Assembly (NCBI GenBank): GCA_020284085.1
Contig: JACEVL010000104.1
Span: 455,501-519,500 of the forward strand
Reading direction: 5' to 3'
From: Aporrectodea caliginosa
Taxonomy: Eukaryota; Annelida; Clitellata; Crassiclitellata; Lumbricidae
Length of the DNA stretch: 64,000 nt
A program made the position numbers and the translations under genes. The notes under the pieces are model-generated. The model was not told the DNA's origin. It was given only the letters and a program-made list of their open reading frames with translations, and made no database searches. The first letter of the stretch is position 1; the number at the start of each line of letters is the position of its first letter. Below are positions 1 to 11,300 of the stretch, one piece after another.

Positions 1-65
1 CCGGTTTCCAACTGTGTTTGTAAGTTGTGTATGGCTAATGAATGTTTTGTTCCAATTACATTTAG

Positions 66-389
66 GTCGCTATTCGAATGGTTCTCTAACCACGAAGCCA
101 ACTAACACTGCAGCTGTTGCTGGATCAAGTAACATAACGTTGGAGTGTGCTTCCAGTTATGGGACAGACGCTATTAGTTGGTCTTTCACTCCGTTTGGTT
201 CTTTCAACAACGAAACCATTCTCATTTCCAATGGATACCAATTACTCGACACAAATCAACAGCAGTATGGACTTCTTGCGACAGTCAATTCATCAGTACT
301 CATCGTTCGTCAGCTGTCGAGTTTGACAGAGGGAACTTATAGTAGCTATGACGGTGTGGAATCTACCTCGACTCTGCTACTGGTGATTC
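66..389 (+). CDS. Gene 1: Ig-like domain exon (partial gene)
   Basis: Internal exon encoding one Ig-like domain, probably extracellular. It follows an acceptor (ttacatttag) and ends at a gtatgt donor; both borders are phase 1, and the 324 nt (108 codons) are symmetric. The strand-B cysteine (LECASS) and core tryptophan (ISWSF) are present. The F-strand position reads GTYSSYDG, so the usual second cysteine is missing. The domain ends LLLVIR, the same C-terminal pattern and splice phase as the A exons of gene 2 (KLLVVR), which suggests a shared origin. There are several N-glycosylation sequons (NGS, NIT, NET, NSS). Earlier exons lie left of the window. Linking it to the TIG exons downstream is inference from strand, phase and the absence of any other gene between. 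Confidence 0.7.
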
Positions 390-1086
390 GTATGTACTAT
401 AGTGCTTTTTAACCTAATCTAACCTTATTATGGTTTTTAATGATTATGAAGACGCCAAAGAGCATATTTTGAAATATGTCAACAAATTTACAGCACTGGA
501 CCCCCTCCCCTTGTAACTGTCAAAGCAAGGACCCCTAAAATTTATGTCAACAATCCCAAATTTTCATTGCGTACAAAAAGAAACACTTATGGCCGAATAA
601 TTTAGAATCATTACTGCATACATAATAGAGAGGTGATTAATTAATTCAAGAAATTGTGGAATCTACCGGTTTCAGATAGTATGAAGGAATCATTACCATT
701 GGACCATTGTAATTTGTTTTCGCAAGGATTTTGAAAGTGTGTTTGATCTGCTGTAATATTTATTAGGTCAAATTGTTGCGACCGCGGCGTCTGCCTGGCG
801 AACAGTCGTGCTGTCGCGTCCAAGGCCAATATAGGGATTTTCCCACATAAATAATCTACGACCCCATGGATTTGAAATTAAATTTAGCCTGGAGGTCTTC
901 GGCCAAAGACATTACCCTATGGCGTACTTAAAATTTTGTTTAAGCCAGGCCGAAGAATTTTTCATTCTGCATCATAATAGAGAGGTGACTTTGTACAAGA
1001 AATTGTGGTGTCTGTCGATTACGATCGCTTGAAGGAATCATTACCATGACACCTGTGTAATTGTTTTATCTAAGGAAGGAAAAGGT
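390..1086 (+). other. Intron of gene 1, no feature seen
   Basis: AT-rich intron sequence. Two weakly similar stretches (about 630-800 and 980-1085, sharing an 'ataatagagaggtga ... caagaaattgtgg' pattern) look like diverged copies of one repeat. I see no coding signal. Confidence 0.4.
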
Positions 1087-1320
1087 GTGTTGGATAACAT
1101 CTGGCACAGACCAGAGCGTGAGGTACCGAGTTCGAGCCCCGTTAGGGCGGACATGCTTTGTAGGATGCTATTAGCGCTGTGTATTGCAGGCTGTCTGTTC
1201 TGATAGTAGTAAAGAAATTGTCTTCTGTCATTTGTGTTCCTGTGAGTTTCAATTGCATAATTGTACGTGCTATAACCGGTCTTATTTTTTCTACCGGATT
1301 GTTGGATAAACGAAAATATT
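1087..1320 (+). repeat. tRNA-like SINE, copy 1
   Basis: Starts with ggataacatctggcacag and holds a Pol III B-box-like core (gtaccgagttcgagccc), then a conserved body (ctattagcgctgtgtattgc) and a TTA-rich tail. Two further copies sit at 5,826-6,045 and 55,146-55,310, all on the plus strand and all ending in a TTA-type microsatellite. Three copies of one body with a B box and a simple-repeat tail support a SINE family. Confidence 0.65.
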
Positions 1321-1348
1321 ATTATTATTATTATTATTATTATTGTCG

Positions 1349-1386
<38 letters not shown>
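1317..1386 (+). repeat. (TTA)n microsatellite
   Basis: Trinucleotide TTA/ATT run, broken once by 'gtcga'. It forms the tail of the SINE just upstream. Confidence 0.9.
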
Positions 1387-1829
1387 ATTTATTAGGTCAA
1401 ATTGTTGCGACCGCGTATCGCTCGATTACCAGTTGTGCTGCGCGTTAAGGCCAATATTTTTGGATTCGAAACAACTTAGAAGTCTTCGGCCTTACACTTA
1501 CCCGATTTCATATAATAATGTACTGTAGGTTTCTGATGATAGGCATACCTTGTCTTGTTGGCGGTGTCCGTCCACGACCTCTTGGAAGGAGCAGGGTTTC
1601 TAATGACCCCCTTAACGCGACAGTATTTGACATTAATCCCTCCATTGATTGACAATGCGGTTCTCTAGTATTCGTCATCAGGATCGACTAGCGTTGCTTG
1701 CGTTCTATCTTGTCTAGATTGGCGCTCTAAAATTGTTGTAAAATTGTTCCTTGAGTTTCTTAACGCTTAAGTTTCTGTGCTTATATTGTATTGTATTTGG
1801 CAATTTATAAAGCCTTCTCACAGCAAAAG

Positions 1830-2705
1830 CCTTTCAGAAGCGCTCCCAGTGCGAGCAACCAGAGGGAATAGGCAGGTTTTTACGGTAGACTAAGATGAGG
1901 AGAGACTACCAGAAAGGATGGCAGAGCGAATTGTGGAGGAAGTCCATTCCACAGAGAAGGATTTCAGGCAAATGATCTGTGATTGAGCCATCGCAGTCCT
2001 GACACGGGCTCTAAGGTCAAGCCGATCATTAAATCGAAGGGGACGCAGCGAAGTGGCAGAGAGTGGGCGAAGCATGAGATCGCAAAGGTACTTTGGAGCA
2101 AGACTCAAATGAGACGTAAGGACTAAAATAAGAGCCTTGAACTGTATTCGGACAGATAGAAGAAGCCAGTAAAGTTCTTCAACCATGAATGTAGAGATGT
2201 GAGAGAATCGAGGAAGACGAGCAATCAGTCTAGCAGCAGCATTAAGTAAGTAATGACTGTAGAGGAGATAGGCGGACCTTAGGGAGACCAACAAAGAGAA
2301 TTACCAGTCGATTCGATAGCAGACGAAAGATGGACTTTTGATAAATGGGAGATGAAACAGATTGCGAAAAGCCCTGAGACGCCTTAGTTGGAAGTAGGAA
2401 GAGCGAGTAAGCATGGCAATGTGTTCAGTAAAAGTTAGAGAACTGTCTAGAGTGACACCCAGGTCTCGGACACTAGACAGGTAAAACGAGGAAACCTTTC
2501 AGAGAGTAATGCTTAGTCACGTTTTTTGAGCTGCTGAGGAGTTCCAAACCAAATTAGCTGGGTTTTAGAGGAGTTTAAGGAAAGACGATTACAAGACATC
2601 CAGATATGAAGATCTTGAGAGAGAGCCTCAGTTTGCAAGCATGACCAGCGAGAAGGGGTCCATGGACACAAGCCTGGACATCATCAGCAAAAAGGGTATC
2701 TTATT
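1830..2705 (-). mobile_element. CR1/L2-like LINE fragment, 5'-truncated
   Basis: Minus-strand remains of a non-LTR retrotransposon reverse transcriptase C-terminal half. The LFADDVQ catalytic motif is encoded at about 2,675-2,695. Downstream are the conserved 'RLPRFSHI...LYWLLLSVRIQFKALIL' and 'APKYLCDLM' regions typical of the CR1/Jockey group. Frames are interrupted, so it is dead. The same family is present at 33,738-36,775. It lies inverted inside an intron of gene 1. Confidence 0.8.
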
Positions 2706-3635
2706 AAGCTCTAAACACATCGTATTAATCAAATCAGAATCAGTCATATTCTTGGTTCTTTTTATTCGCTAATTATTCATACTTTCGCATGTGACCACTA
2801 ATCAAATTTTACCTGAACTTAATACAACCAAAATCTAGAGTCAGTCTTAAGTCTGAAATCGAATTCTTCTTAAGTATTGAATTCGAAACAGTTCTCCTAA
2901 AGAAACAAAAGTATTTCTTACGATCAAAGTATCAATCCGGAAACAGAAGATTCCATTCAATGTGTCTTCACGATTAGCCTCAGTCACAAAGATTTATGTA
3001 GCGCCTGCCGCCTTGCTTAGTAAAAGGAATGCTTACATCGAAGCTTGCCTCTCTGATTAAAGGCAGAATATTCGTGTGGCTAGGAATCTTTGACTCTGCT
3101 GACGAACGATCAATTTTACGATTTCAACTCGCTAATCGAGTTATCCATGTAATATATTAGGCCTATTGTCGGTCGATAATTGCTACTTCGAACTTTGCTA
3201 TCAATACACAGAAATCGCAGTAAAGTTCCTTGGCTTTGAGATCTTCTCGATCTGCGACCTGCGATTGGAATCTGGTTTCGAGCTAGACGCATTATCAGTG
3301 TACCATCTCTCTGTGCTCTAATCGACCACTCTACTCGATTGCAAATCTCCAACTGCGCAATTTAGCAAGAATTGGGCGCTAAAACTTACAGTAAGCCGCC
3401 CAACTATGCACTAAGTTAGTTCTATTGGTTGAGCAATTATAGCCTCCAATTTTCCCTTACGTATACAAAAATTAAGGGATCTCCATAGCGCTATCAGTAG
3501 GCTAAAATTAGCAAGGAGACAATTTAGGGCTTATTTATCTGCCTATAAAATTACTTTAAAATCTTTATATTTAATGGCTACCTGATGGTAGACCATGATT
3601 TATTTTACTAATTACTGGATGCTTTATAATTCTAG
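2706..3635 (+). other. Intron of gene 1, no feature seen
   Basis: AT-rich sequence ending in the acceptor (ttataattctag) of the next exon. Nothing recognised on either strand. Confidence 0.4.
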
Positions 3636-3822
3636 CTCTTCCGATCTTAATGGAACCATTGTTCGGTCCGGTGGCTGGAGGAACGAACATCACGATAATT
3701 GGTTCATCGACAATTAATGATTATATATCGAAACACGTTGGCTCATATATCATGGGTGTTAGAAACGTTTACATTGGAAATGATTTGTCTGCAACATCCA
3801 TATTCTTATTGCCTAATGGCAG
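3636..3822 (+). CDS. Gene 1: first TIG/IPT exon
   Basis: Encodes the start of an IPT/TIG domain of plexin/MET type. The diagnostic 'P..GP..GGT.iTI.G' reads as EPLFGPVAGGTNITIIGSS, preceded by PILM. Acceptor tctag, start phase 1, which fits the phase-1 end of the Ig exon. The best donor is CAG|GTTAGA at 3,823 (phase 2), which fits the phase-2 start of the next exon. The frame stays open to 3,900 if unspliced, ending in a lysine-rich stretch and a stop, so the 3' end is less certain than the start. Extracellular; in plexins and MET-family receptors these domains form the stalk. Confidence 0.7.
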
Positions 3823-4126
3823 GTTAGAGGAATACTTATCAAATGCATCCACCAGTTCATGTGCTTTATTCTACACAGTGCAGAACACGAAAAAAGAATA
3901 AAAAATAAGAATAAGTGAACAAACTATATTCTCTGTGCAACTAATGTTTACTTAGAATTACACTCAATCCTGTAACTATTATAATCCTTTCGATGCTATA
4001 TAAAACCTGATCTAAATTGATGCTTTTTCCTATCGTTTGATGAACAAAGATTTCAGTGCAACATAGAATTAATTTGTCTTCTTTGATAGGCTACTAATAA
4101 AATCAAACATTTGATTTCAACTCCAG

Positions 4127-4304
4127 CTCTACATTCGAACTCGTGGCTGTGACTCCAAACACAACAGAAGCATCAATTGGACAACCTCTGCCTATTACAA
4201 TTGAATTCTCGCCAACTCCGTTCAACATGACTTTCAACACAAGAGTTCACTTATCTGCCTAACCCAGAAATTACAGCTCTACATCCAAAAACGTTCATTG
4301 CCAG
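4127..4304 (+). pseudogene. Gene 1: TIG exon with frame break
   Basis: Acceptor ctccag, donor gccag|gtaacg. The first two thirds read in one frame (FELVAVTPNTTEASIG...) and reach an in-frame TAA at about 4,260. The last third reads in the next frame as YLPNPEITALHPKTF, an excellent match to the plexin inter-TIG pattern 'Y..NP.I..l.P'. That second frame also joins in phase to the following exon (SGGTLL). One extra base near 4,250 ('gttcactta') would explain the break. It may be a true mutation, making gene 1 a pseudogene, or an assembly error. Confidence 0.6.
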
Positions 4305-4487
4305 GTAACGTATTTCACACTATAATAAGTTCAAATAAAGTTTAAAATGCGTCCGTTGCTTTCAAGCCAACGGATCTTACAAAAGTTCTCATAAACGCTA
4401 TCTAATGACAATATTCAATTGACAATGCTAAGCAGTTGTATTTAAGTCTCCATCCAGCAGCTGCATACTCCTCGACACCATGGTGTG

Positions 4488-4704
<217 letters not shown>

Positions 4705-4791
4705 ATGTGGATGACGATACGATGAAGATGACGGTTACAAAAGACAATAGGAAGACAAATAATGGTATTACTTGAACACCTTTTGCTACAG

Positions 4792-4934
4792 TGGTGGTAC
4801 TTTATTGGACGTATTTGGGCGAAGTTTCTCATCCGTGGCTAAACCAATCATCCAGTTGACGGTCTTCATAACTCGAGCAACTGAAAACAGATTAATCAAA
4901 TATATCAACTACATCAAGTACTTCGACTTCAAGG
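4792..4934 (+). CDS. Gene 1: second TIG/IPT exon
   Basis: Begins a new TIG domain with the hallmark SGGTLLDVFGRSFSSV followed by KPIIQLTVFI, close in pattern to plexin/MET TIG domains ('SGGT.l.V.G..l..v..P.i.v'). Acceptor gctacag; the AG left by the previous exon plus T gives the serine of SGGT. The likely donor is AAG G|GTAATC (phase 1). The next recognisable exon opens in phase 0, so a small exon is missing from my model or there is a second frame problem. Confidence 0.65.
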
Positions 4935-5429
4935 GTAATCGACGTTTTGAAACTCACGTGAAGCAACTACTATAATATCGACAAGTTGAGATAATTTCTA
5001 AGATTCATGTACTTAATGCATTTAGATATAGCTTTGACTGAATAAATAATAAAATAGCAAGACTTACGATATTTATTTTGCAAAAGTTCAGATATATGTT
5101 TATAAAACAAATGAATATTTAGAGTAAAAATCAACCGTTATGCCTATAGATCAATTTTCTTTATTACGCTCAGACCTCTAAACAGGACGCCAAGAGTTTT
5201 TCTCTTTTAAAAAACATTTTGTAATTCACTTATTTCCTAACCACGAGCATTAACATTTTTGCGCTGATAGTAAACAGTAGCCTATTGTTAAGCATCCTAG
5301 AAGTAGCTTGCTACCTACGACGCTATATAATAAGTTACATTTACAATTGATTATAAATAATCATATCCTTCCCATATCTGCTTTTTACAATAAAAACTAA
5401 GAGGTCATATTCTATCATTTGCTTTGAAG

Positions 5430-5780
5430 ATCTGTACAGTTCCACAATGGAATGATACTTATATGCAGTGTCCAATGCCTCCTTTGAATCTTCCAGATGA
5501 TTTTCTCGAGATCTTAAACTCACAGTACAACACCAGAGCAATAAGAAGAAAACGAGAAATACATCCAAGCGATGCTAACGTCCTAACAGTGCGTGGACGA
5601 AATGGCACGGATCGAGCCGATATTTATCTTGGATTCATTCTGGACGGATACAAGAAATACGAGAACATCAATGACGCTCTTCCAGACACAAAGTTCATCT
5701 TCTACTCGGCTCCTGAAATAAATTCATCTAATGAAGTAATTGAATTCGATCCGTCCGAAGATGAACTGATTTACGTGAAG
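5430..5780 (+). CDS. Gene 1: TIG cysteine region plus linker exon
   Basis: Carries the C-terminal cysteine core of the TIG domain, ICTVPQWNDTYMQCPMPPL, equivalent to 'C.v......m.CP.P' of plexins. It continues with a basic RRKRE stretch and a following TIG segment, YLGFILDGYKKYENI...FIFYSAPEI, resembling the plexin 'gf.lDg......f.yy.dP'. Ends GTGAAG|GTGGGT in phase 0, matching the next exon. The acceptor (gctttgaag) is weak and the 5' phase does not fit the preceding exon. RRKRE could be a furin-type cleavage site; MET-family receptors are cleaved extracellularly, though at a different place. Confidence 0.65.
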
Positions 5781-5825
5781 GTGGGTGGCGCTAGTTAGTT
5801 GCCATTCTTATTTGCCCGTGGCGCA

Positions 5826-6045
5826 TTGGATAACATCTGGCACAGAGACCGAGAGGTACCGAGTTCGAGCCCCATGTTTGCGGATATGCTTTTAGGCTGC
5901 TATTAGCGCCGTTGTATTGCAGGCTGTCTGTTCTGTTAGTAGTTAAGATTTCAATGCATAACATGTGAATGTACAGCGCGGTGCGTTTGTCAGGCGCTTA
6001 TTAAAGAAAAGATATTATTACATTATTATTATTATTATTATTCTG
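5826..6045 (+). repeat. tRNA-like SINE, copy 2
   Basis: Second copy of the SINE at 1,087-1,320: ggataacatctggcacag start, gtaccgagttcgagccc B-box-like core, attagcgcc..gtattgcaggctg body, cttattaaagaaaagata end and an ATT microsatellite tail. Begins 46 bp after a gene 1 exon. Confidence 0.65.
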
Positions 6046-6789
6046 TAAAAGCTAATCTTGTCTTCATGAATATAAGCGCGGGTTGCCAGGCGATGCATGT
6101 GTGCCACAGGTAATTGTTTGTCGTTGCGGTAGCGCATGTGCGGATGCGAGAATGTTGAAGACATTCGATGACTGGTAGTCGCGATATAATTTTAAGTCTG
6201 ATTGACGAGGACTTATGTGAACTTTGTCGATCGTATGTCTTAGCATGGAATTTTCTGTATTCGAAGCTTCGATTGTTTGCAGTCAACGACGTTGGTGCTC
6301 TTTTGCTTACGTTTTCTTTTTACAAAATGAGAAGTCAACACTTAAAACCATGGTGTAAGAGATAGATTAAAACTGAGGTTCTTGTATTGAGGACAGTTTT
6401 GAAACTGATATGACAAATCGACAGAGGCCCAATCGTTCGAGAACTTAGAGAACTATTCTGAAATAGGACCTATGTGCGTTGTGTACTGCTGGCTGTGTTC
6501 ATCGCTATGCTGGAAGTCTACAAAGATTGTCACAGTTAGGAACACAACTTGATAAGCATGATTTATCGTCACTCTATTGTAGTTTCGCCGATTTTTTTAG
6601 ACCAATTGCGCGTCTGGACTCTTTAATTGGAGCATATTCAGTTGTATACGTGATATTTATAAAAGAGTAAAAACACGATTAGCAACAAGTGGGTTTATTA
6701 CAGTTGTTGAGAGAGTAATTTAATCAGTAGCAATTAAATTAAACTAAATTATTTGCAACATGTGCACTGAACGTAATGTTCTGTGTTAG
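6046..6789 (+). other. Intron of gene 1, no feature seen
   Basis: Contains no recognisable domain on either strand. It ends in the acceptor ctgtgttag. Confidence 0.35.
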
Positions 6790-6963
6790 GGAAGATACAT
6801 GTTGCGCGGATGTCGCCTAGGAGATTATCTGGTCCACATTGGAAATCAGATTTGTATTAACGACTATCTAACGGACAACGAGTTGAGCTGTCGACCACCG
6901 AAAGAAAAGCCATCGTCAACAGTGAACGACACGAACGACTGTGATCAACATCTGAGCATCACG
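6790..6963 (+). CDS. Gene 1: last TIG domain exon
   Basis: 58 codons, phase 0 at both ends (ttag|GGA ... ACG|gtaggc). Reads GRYMLRGCRLGDYLVHIGNQ, then a cysteine (IC), then DNELSCRPP. This is the plexin C-terminal TIG pattern: 'G..l..gc...dy.V.iG...C......l.C.pP'. It joins in frame to the preceding LIYVK and the following ITVGY. Sequons occur at NDT. This exon plus the next gives the membrane-proximal module just before the transmembrane helix, the position where plexins and MET-type receptors also have a TIG domain. Confidence 0.75.
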
Positions 6964-7441
6964 GTAGGCCTATAATTAACAACTTAATCATATGCTCTAA
7001 CTATAGAGCAATTTTAGTGTGGGTGTTTACAGCATAAACAAATGTCAATGTCGTGTTCATATTTGCTAATCACTTTAGAGTGTGACACAAACAGTCATGA
7101 TAATGTTCCAATCAATTGGTCTCTATAATAAGAGATTCGTATATTTTTTCCAGATTTATAACCAATATCCGCTTTCATATCTACTTAACATTAATATCCT
7201 GCATTGGCTTCTATTATAATTAATATTATCTACCTGAATAAATTGTTTAATAAAGATAAACAAATAGAGTTAGGAGACGCTTTAAACAATCATCATTAAA
7301 ATTTATTAGAGTTTAACTTGTTTTAGCTTTGTATTAGAAAAACAGGTTTGTTACTAACCATCATCATTATAATCAACTTCATCGTCAGTTCTTGACGCCA
7401 GCCATTTTCCTGCGAAACCATTAAATAACTGTTAATAACTA

Positions 7442-7929
7442 CAGGGTGGGCCAGGGAATGCAACAACTTTGACGTCTTACAACTTGAATAATATTCATCT
7501 GAGCGTCTTGTACAATATATCAGATTGAAGATAATTATCCATTGTATCATTCTGGAAAATATCTACGAGATACTGATACGAAGTTTTCAATGCTATTAAT
7601 ATTCGATGTGCCATTTTCTTGCCATAAAACTGCAAGAAAAACAAAAGTCTGAAACTGAAGATGTCAATTCTAAACAATCACTTAGTACCAACAATTAATA
7701 TCTTCTATTCTTATCCGTGAGGGGTGCCATGATCAATATATACATTCAAAATTGAGAGGTGTGCGCCGCACCGAAATTTTATAACAACGGTGCTGTATAT
7801 CAGTGCAAGATTTGACACAGTAGTATAGTGGATGACTACTTTCATTTAGTATATTGGGCACGATGTTCGGATAACAATTGTTCAAGTTATTTCCATTCAA
7901 ACTAGTTTCATTCCTACTGGCCCACCCTG
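7442..7929 (-). mobile_element. Mariner-like element, deletion derivative
   Basis: Flanked by TA at both ends (7,440-7,441 and 7,930-7,931) with inverted ends cagggtgggcca / tggcccaccctg. It is 488 bp. The terminal ~200 bp on each side closely match the 1.19-kb copy at 39,599-40,789, so this is an internally deleted relative. Encoded orientation is inferred from that copy. It sits in an intron of gene 1. Confidence 0.85.
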
Positions 7930-8041
7930 TATATTGTACAATTGCAGTTTCTATATTGCTAATTACTGTATTGTTGCTAACTATAAATTATGCAAAAATA
8001 TGACTGTCATTTAACTAATGAAGTAGATTATCTTATTTCAG

Positions 8042-8396
8042 ATAACTGTTGGATACAAGCAATACCAATACGCCTGTCTTACGTACACAGATAATTCAAA
8101 GACATTCGCTCTCATTGTTGGACTAACCGTAGGATTGGCCGGATTTGCTCTCTTCCTAACCATACTCATTGTTTGCATCGTCAGATGCCGTAGAAAGAAC
8201 GTAAGTCAAGAGACCGACAGACATCAAAACTATGGACAGGCAGGAAATCAGAAATCGACATTATAATGACGATGTGGAACCAGAATCACACCAAGACTAT
8301 AATGCACGTATATACACGAGGCAGAATACGATATCTCTATATAAGCCAAATGACGAATATTTAACTTCTATCGACGAATTTGACAGCAACTCGTAG
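8042..8396 (+). CDS. Gene 1: transmembrane and cytoplasmic tail exon(s)
   Basis: Acceptor ttatttcag, phase 0. Residues ITVGYKQYQYACLTY resemble the end of the plexin TIG stalk. A transmembrane segment follows (about 28 residues, FALIVGLTVG to LIVCIV), then stop-transfer RCRRK. Two tails are possible. Reading on gives a 21-residue tail and TAA at 8,264. Removing 8,201-8,243 (gtaagt ... cag, 43 nt) keeps the frame and gives a 50-residue tail with five tyrosines (HYND, DYNA, IYTR, LYKP, EYLT), ending at TAG 8,394-8,396. No kinase, plexin GAP or other signalling domain follows. Confidence 0.7.
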
Positions 8397-8678
8397 AATC
8401 TTGTTTGTTCAACACTGGCTTCAGTCGGAATTTCCAATCTGTCTTCAAATATCGGAAACTAAAATTTATGATTAATTATTGAAAGCATATTAAGTATGAC
8501 TTAGGAGAACCAGAGCAACTCGTGGTTAATATATTACCTTTGTTAGAGAAGTTAAAAATATATTATGCTCTCTGACTTGATTGTAATCGGACCTAACTTC
8601 GTTTCTCATGTTAATGTTAGCATTTGTTTCAATTAGAATTATAGGCGACCTGTTATATTCAGCCAACAATGAATTCAA

Positions 8679-8684
8679 AATAAA
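8679..8684 (+). terminator. Poly(A) signal of gene 1
   Basis: AATAAA about 285 bp after the long-tail stop codon, in AT-rich sequence; the likely 3' end of gene 1. Confidence 0.5.
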
Positions 8685-9277
8685 AATAATGTCAGCGATT
8701 CGAAATTGCTTTGTAAGAATATTAATAGGTTATATACACAGCTCTTAAAAGACTATCCGAATTTCTGGCATCTTGAGGCTTGATTCGCTGCTACTATTAT
8801 CTTGCAGCTCATTTTAATTTGATTCTTATTTTTTTGCATTACATTCAGCTGTGATTTTATTTAGGTATTTTAAGTATTTGGTACTAAGTATTAGTATTAC
8901 ATGTATATATTTTAAGTGCCTGACAATCGCTAATCAGAGCAATGGACTTGACAAATGATCGAGAAAAAGAGGTAATTATTTGTTCGTAACCATCGAGGCC
9001 AATTGGCTGGCGTCAGGGGCTGAGAATGATGATGATTATAAGTACATCATGCACACGTTATTGTGTGACATGTCGTCAGATTGCATCAGCCCCGGAGATT
9101 TTTCTCATGGTTTGACATCTGTGCCCCAACCTGTATTTGGGCGACGCATTCCGCAACCTAGTGGAATTTAACCCCAGAGCTCACACAAAATAACTTCTCT
9201 TTCGCTTTTAGTTCCTGAGGGAAATACAATTGGCTAAATGTTGCTGTATTAAGCACAGCAATAATTATATCCCAAAG
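8685..9277. other. Intergenic, no feature seen
   Basis: AT-rich sequence; no coding, RNA or element signal recognised. Confidence 0.4.
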
Positions 9278-9455
9278 GACATTATAGTTACGCGATTTAA
9301 AATTGGAACATTTTCGTAATGAAACGCTGAACGAAGGTCAAAAACATAGGCCTTTAAAATGGCAACCACTTCTTTCTGTTGCTGTTATATACTTTTACGG
9401 AACCGGTTTATATCGCCACTGTTATGCGGAAGATACTTAGGCTATGGATCCACCC
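9278..9455 (+). repeat. Dispersed repeat R1, copy 1
   Basis: Shares a long diverged match with 60,815-60,995 in the same orientation (core 'gctgaacgaaggtcaaaa' and 'ggtttatatcgccactgttatgcgg'). Family unknown. Confidence 0.6.
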
Positions 9456-9719
9456 TAAAGAAGACAACAACTGGTTACAGTCATGAAGATAATTTTTAAT
9501 CGATTTTAATCAAGAACGTTTACAAGTATGACAATTCGTATTAACCCCAGTTAATGTTGACGGTTGTAAAATATTATATTATCCTTTACATCGCTCTACA
9601 AGAACTTGATTATAACTAACCAAAAATCTTATGCAAGTTCCACTGAAATGGAGATAACTAACTACCCATCAGCTTATGCATCAGATTATTTCTTAAAATA
9701 AAAGTTATCCTACATTATA

Positions 9720-9940
9720 TCTTCAAGCGTCAATTGAGTTATCTCCGACGATGGTCCAAGTAACGATGAAGTGAAACTTATAGACCTACTTTGTGAGTTT
9801 TCCTGACAATGGTCAAAAATTTACAAGTAATTAGAATAACCATCGCATGACTTTGTAGAATGCGCTTCAGTGGAGTGCGTTTTCTGTGTTGCGTTGCGTA
9901 GCATTGTTGTCTACTGTATTGCATTACTTTGAACTCCGTT
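9720..9940 (+). repeat. Dispersed repeat R2, copy 1
   Basis: Matches 18,660-18,870 directly and 60,480-60,640 in inverse. Cores include 'cgatgatggtccaa', 'tagaataaccatcg' and 'tgtattgcatta'. Diverged; no coding potential. R1 and R2 occur near each other at both 9.3-9.9 kb and 60.5-61.0 kb, but in different relative orientation. Confidence 0.6.
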
Positions 9941-10199
9941 TAAAAACTATCATTACCCTGCACACTGCACAGTGACTGCTTGTGTGGCTAGAAACCCTAT
10001 TCTCTACTGTCCAAATTACAGTCCGAGCACCGTTACAATAAGGAATCCATTGCTTGACATGCTTTATTAGACTGAATTCAAGAAATAGTGGATTGGGTTG
10101 CAATGGTTGAGAGTTCGACAAAAGACCTACTACTTCGATAGGCATCAGCTACTTTCAACGACTATTTCACACTCACTCACACACACACACACACACTCA

Positions 10200-10450
10200 C
10201 ACTCAGGGCTCAAACTTTACGAAATTCTGTTCATGGCAAGTCACAGTCATTCAATTGAAGGACCCTGTGATAGCAGTTTTCCAGGCATTTTAGCCTCTTC
10301 TTGTGCACAGGAGGTGTTGTTATTGCATGACAATGAAAGAGGGAATTTCCGACGCTCTTCGTTTCGTCATTCTGCGGCTGTGTGTCCTATAATATTCTAC
10401 GCAATTGTTAACATGTAATGACTAAAGCATGACCTCCTGAACTTCCTTCT
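10200..10450 (+). repeat. Dispersed repeat R3, copy 1
   Basis: Nearly identical to 17,698-17,960 (ctcagggctcaaact ... catgacctcctgaact). Preceded by a (CA)n run at 10,170-10,200. Weaker relatives occur at 26,966-27,170 and 27,349-27,560 (shared 'cgacgctc' and 'ttctgcggc' segments). Confidence 0.75.
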
Positions 10451-10682
10451 TTGCTTGCAATAATATGCGATGACTAAGCGGACTTCAAAGATAAAACTCC
10501 TCAGTATATGTAATGTAATGATAAAATTCTATTTTTTACCGTTTCATTGTTCGCCAAATAACAACACATCTAAATAATTCAGTGTTACAGTAGCTCTCAC
10601 ATTAATTTAATAATATACTCGATAATTTTTCTCAATCAACTGCATTGCTCTAGTTTCTAGTTTAACGAAATATCCTCAATAC

Positions 10683-10855
10683 AATATAGCCTACGGTGGT
10701 GTGCATTAGACTGGTCCACAAAATTAAAAGTTGAAATACATTGCTCCACAAGGCTGCCCTTGTTACACATGAAAACATGAGTCTGTATGCAAAATTTTGG
10801 AAAGATTTGATTATGTTTAGAGGTCGCTATGTTTTCGACTTTTGCCATAATCATA
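10683..10855 (-). repeat. Dispersed repeat R4, inverted partner of 17,155-17,345
   Basis: Its reverse complement matches 17,155-17,345 (shared tagcgacctctaaaca and gcagccttgtgga, ending near 'ggaccagtcta'). R3 copies in the same orientation and R4 copies in opposite orientation flank the large transposon at 11.3-16.2 kb. Confidence 0.65.
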
Positions 10856-11300
10856 ATTTATTATAGTATGAACTTGTCAAAAAACATGTACAATTTTGAT
10901 TTTTTTCAAATCGGTTATAAATTATTTTCAAGTCAGTTATTATTTTTAAAAATAAACAGCCCAATTTAGAAATATATACTGCAGTGTTACTGCTTAGTCA
11001 GGCTGCATTACGTTTGTAATAAAATATAATTTTGGATAATTAAAGAAGTAATCCAGTCTGCATAAATCCCGTCATTGAAGTGCTGGAAAACCCTCAACCC
11101 ACTATTATTTCATTTTACCTTTGTTGGAACAGAAAATTTTGTCCGATGACTGGAGACAAGTTGCAGCAAGTATTGTTTCTGTGACTCATCCTTAGTATAT
11201 CATAGTAAGAATGGATCAGAGCCACTCCACGTTCTGCGCAGTCATTGACGACCATCAACAGTTTGACATTTCGCGACCTGAGAATTACATGGCTGTATGT

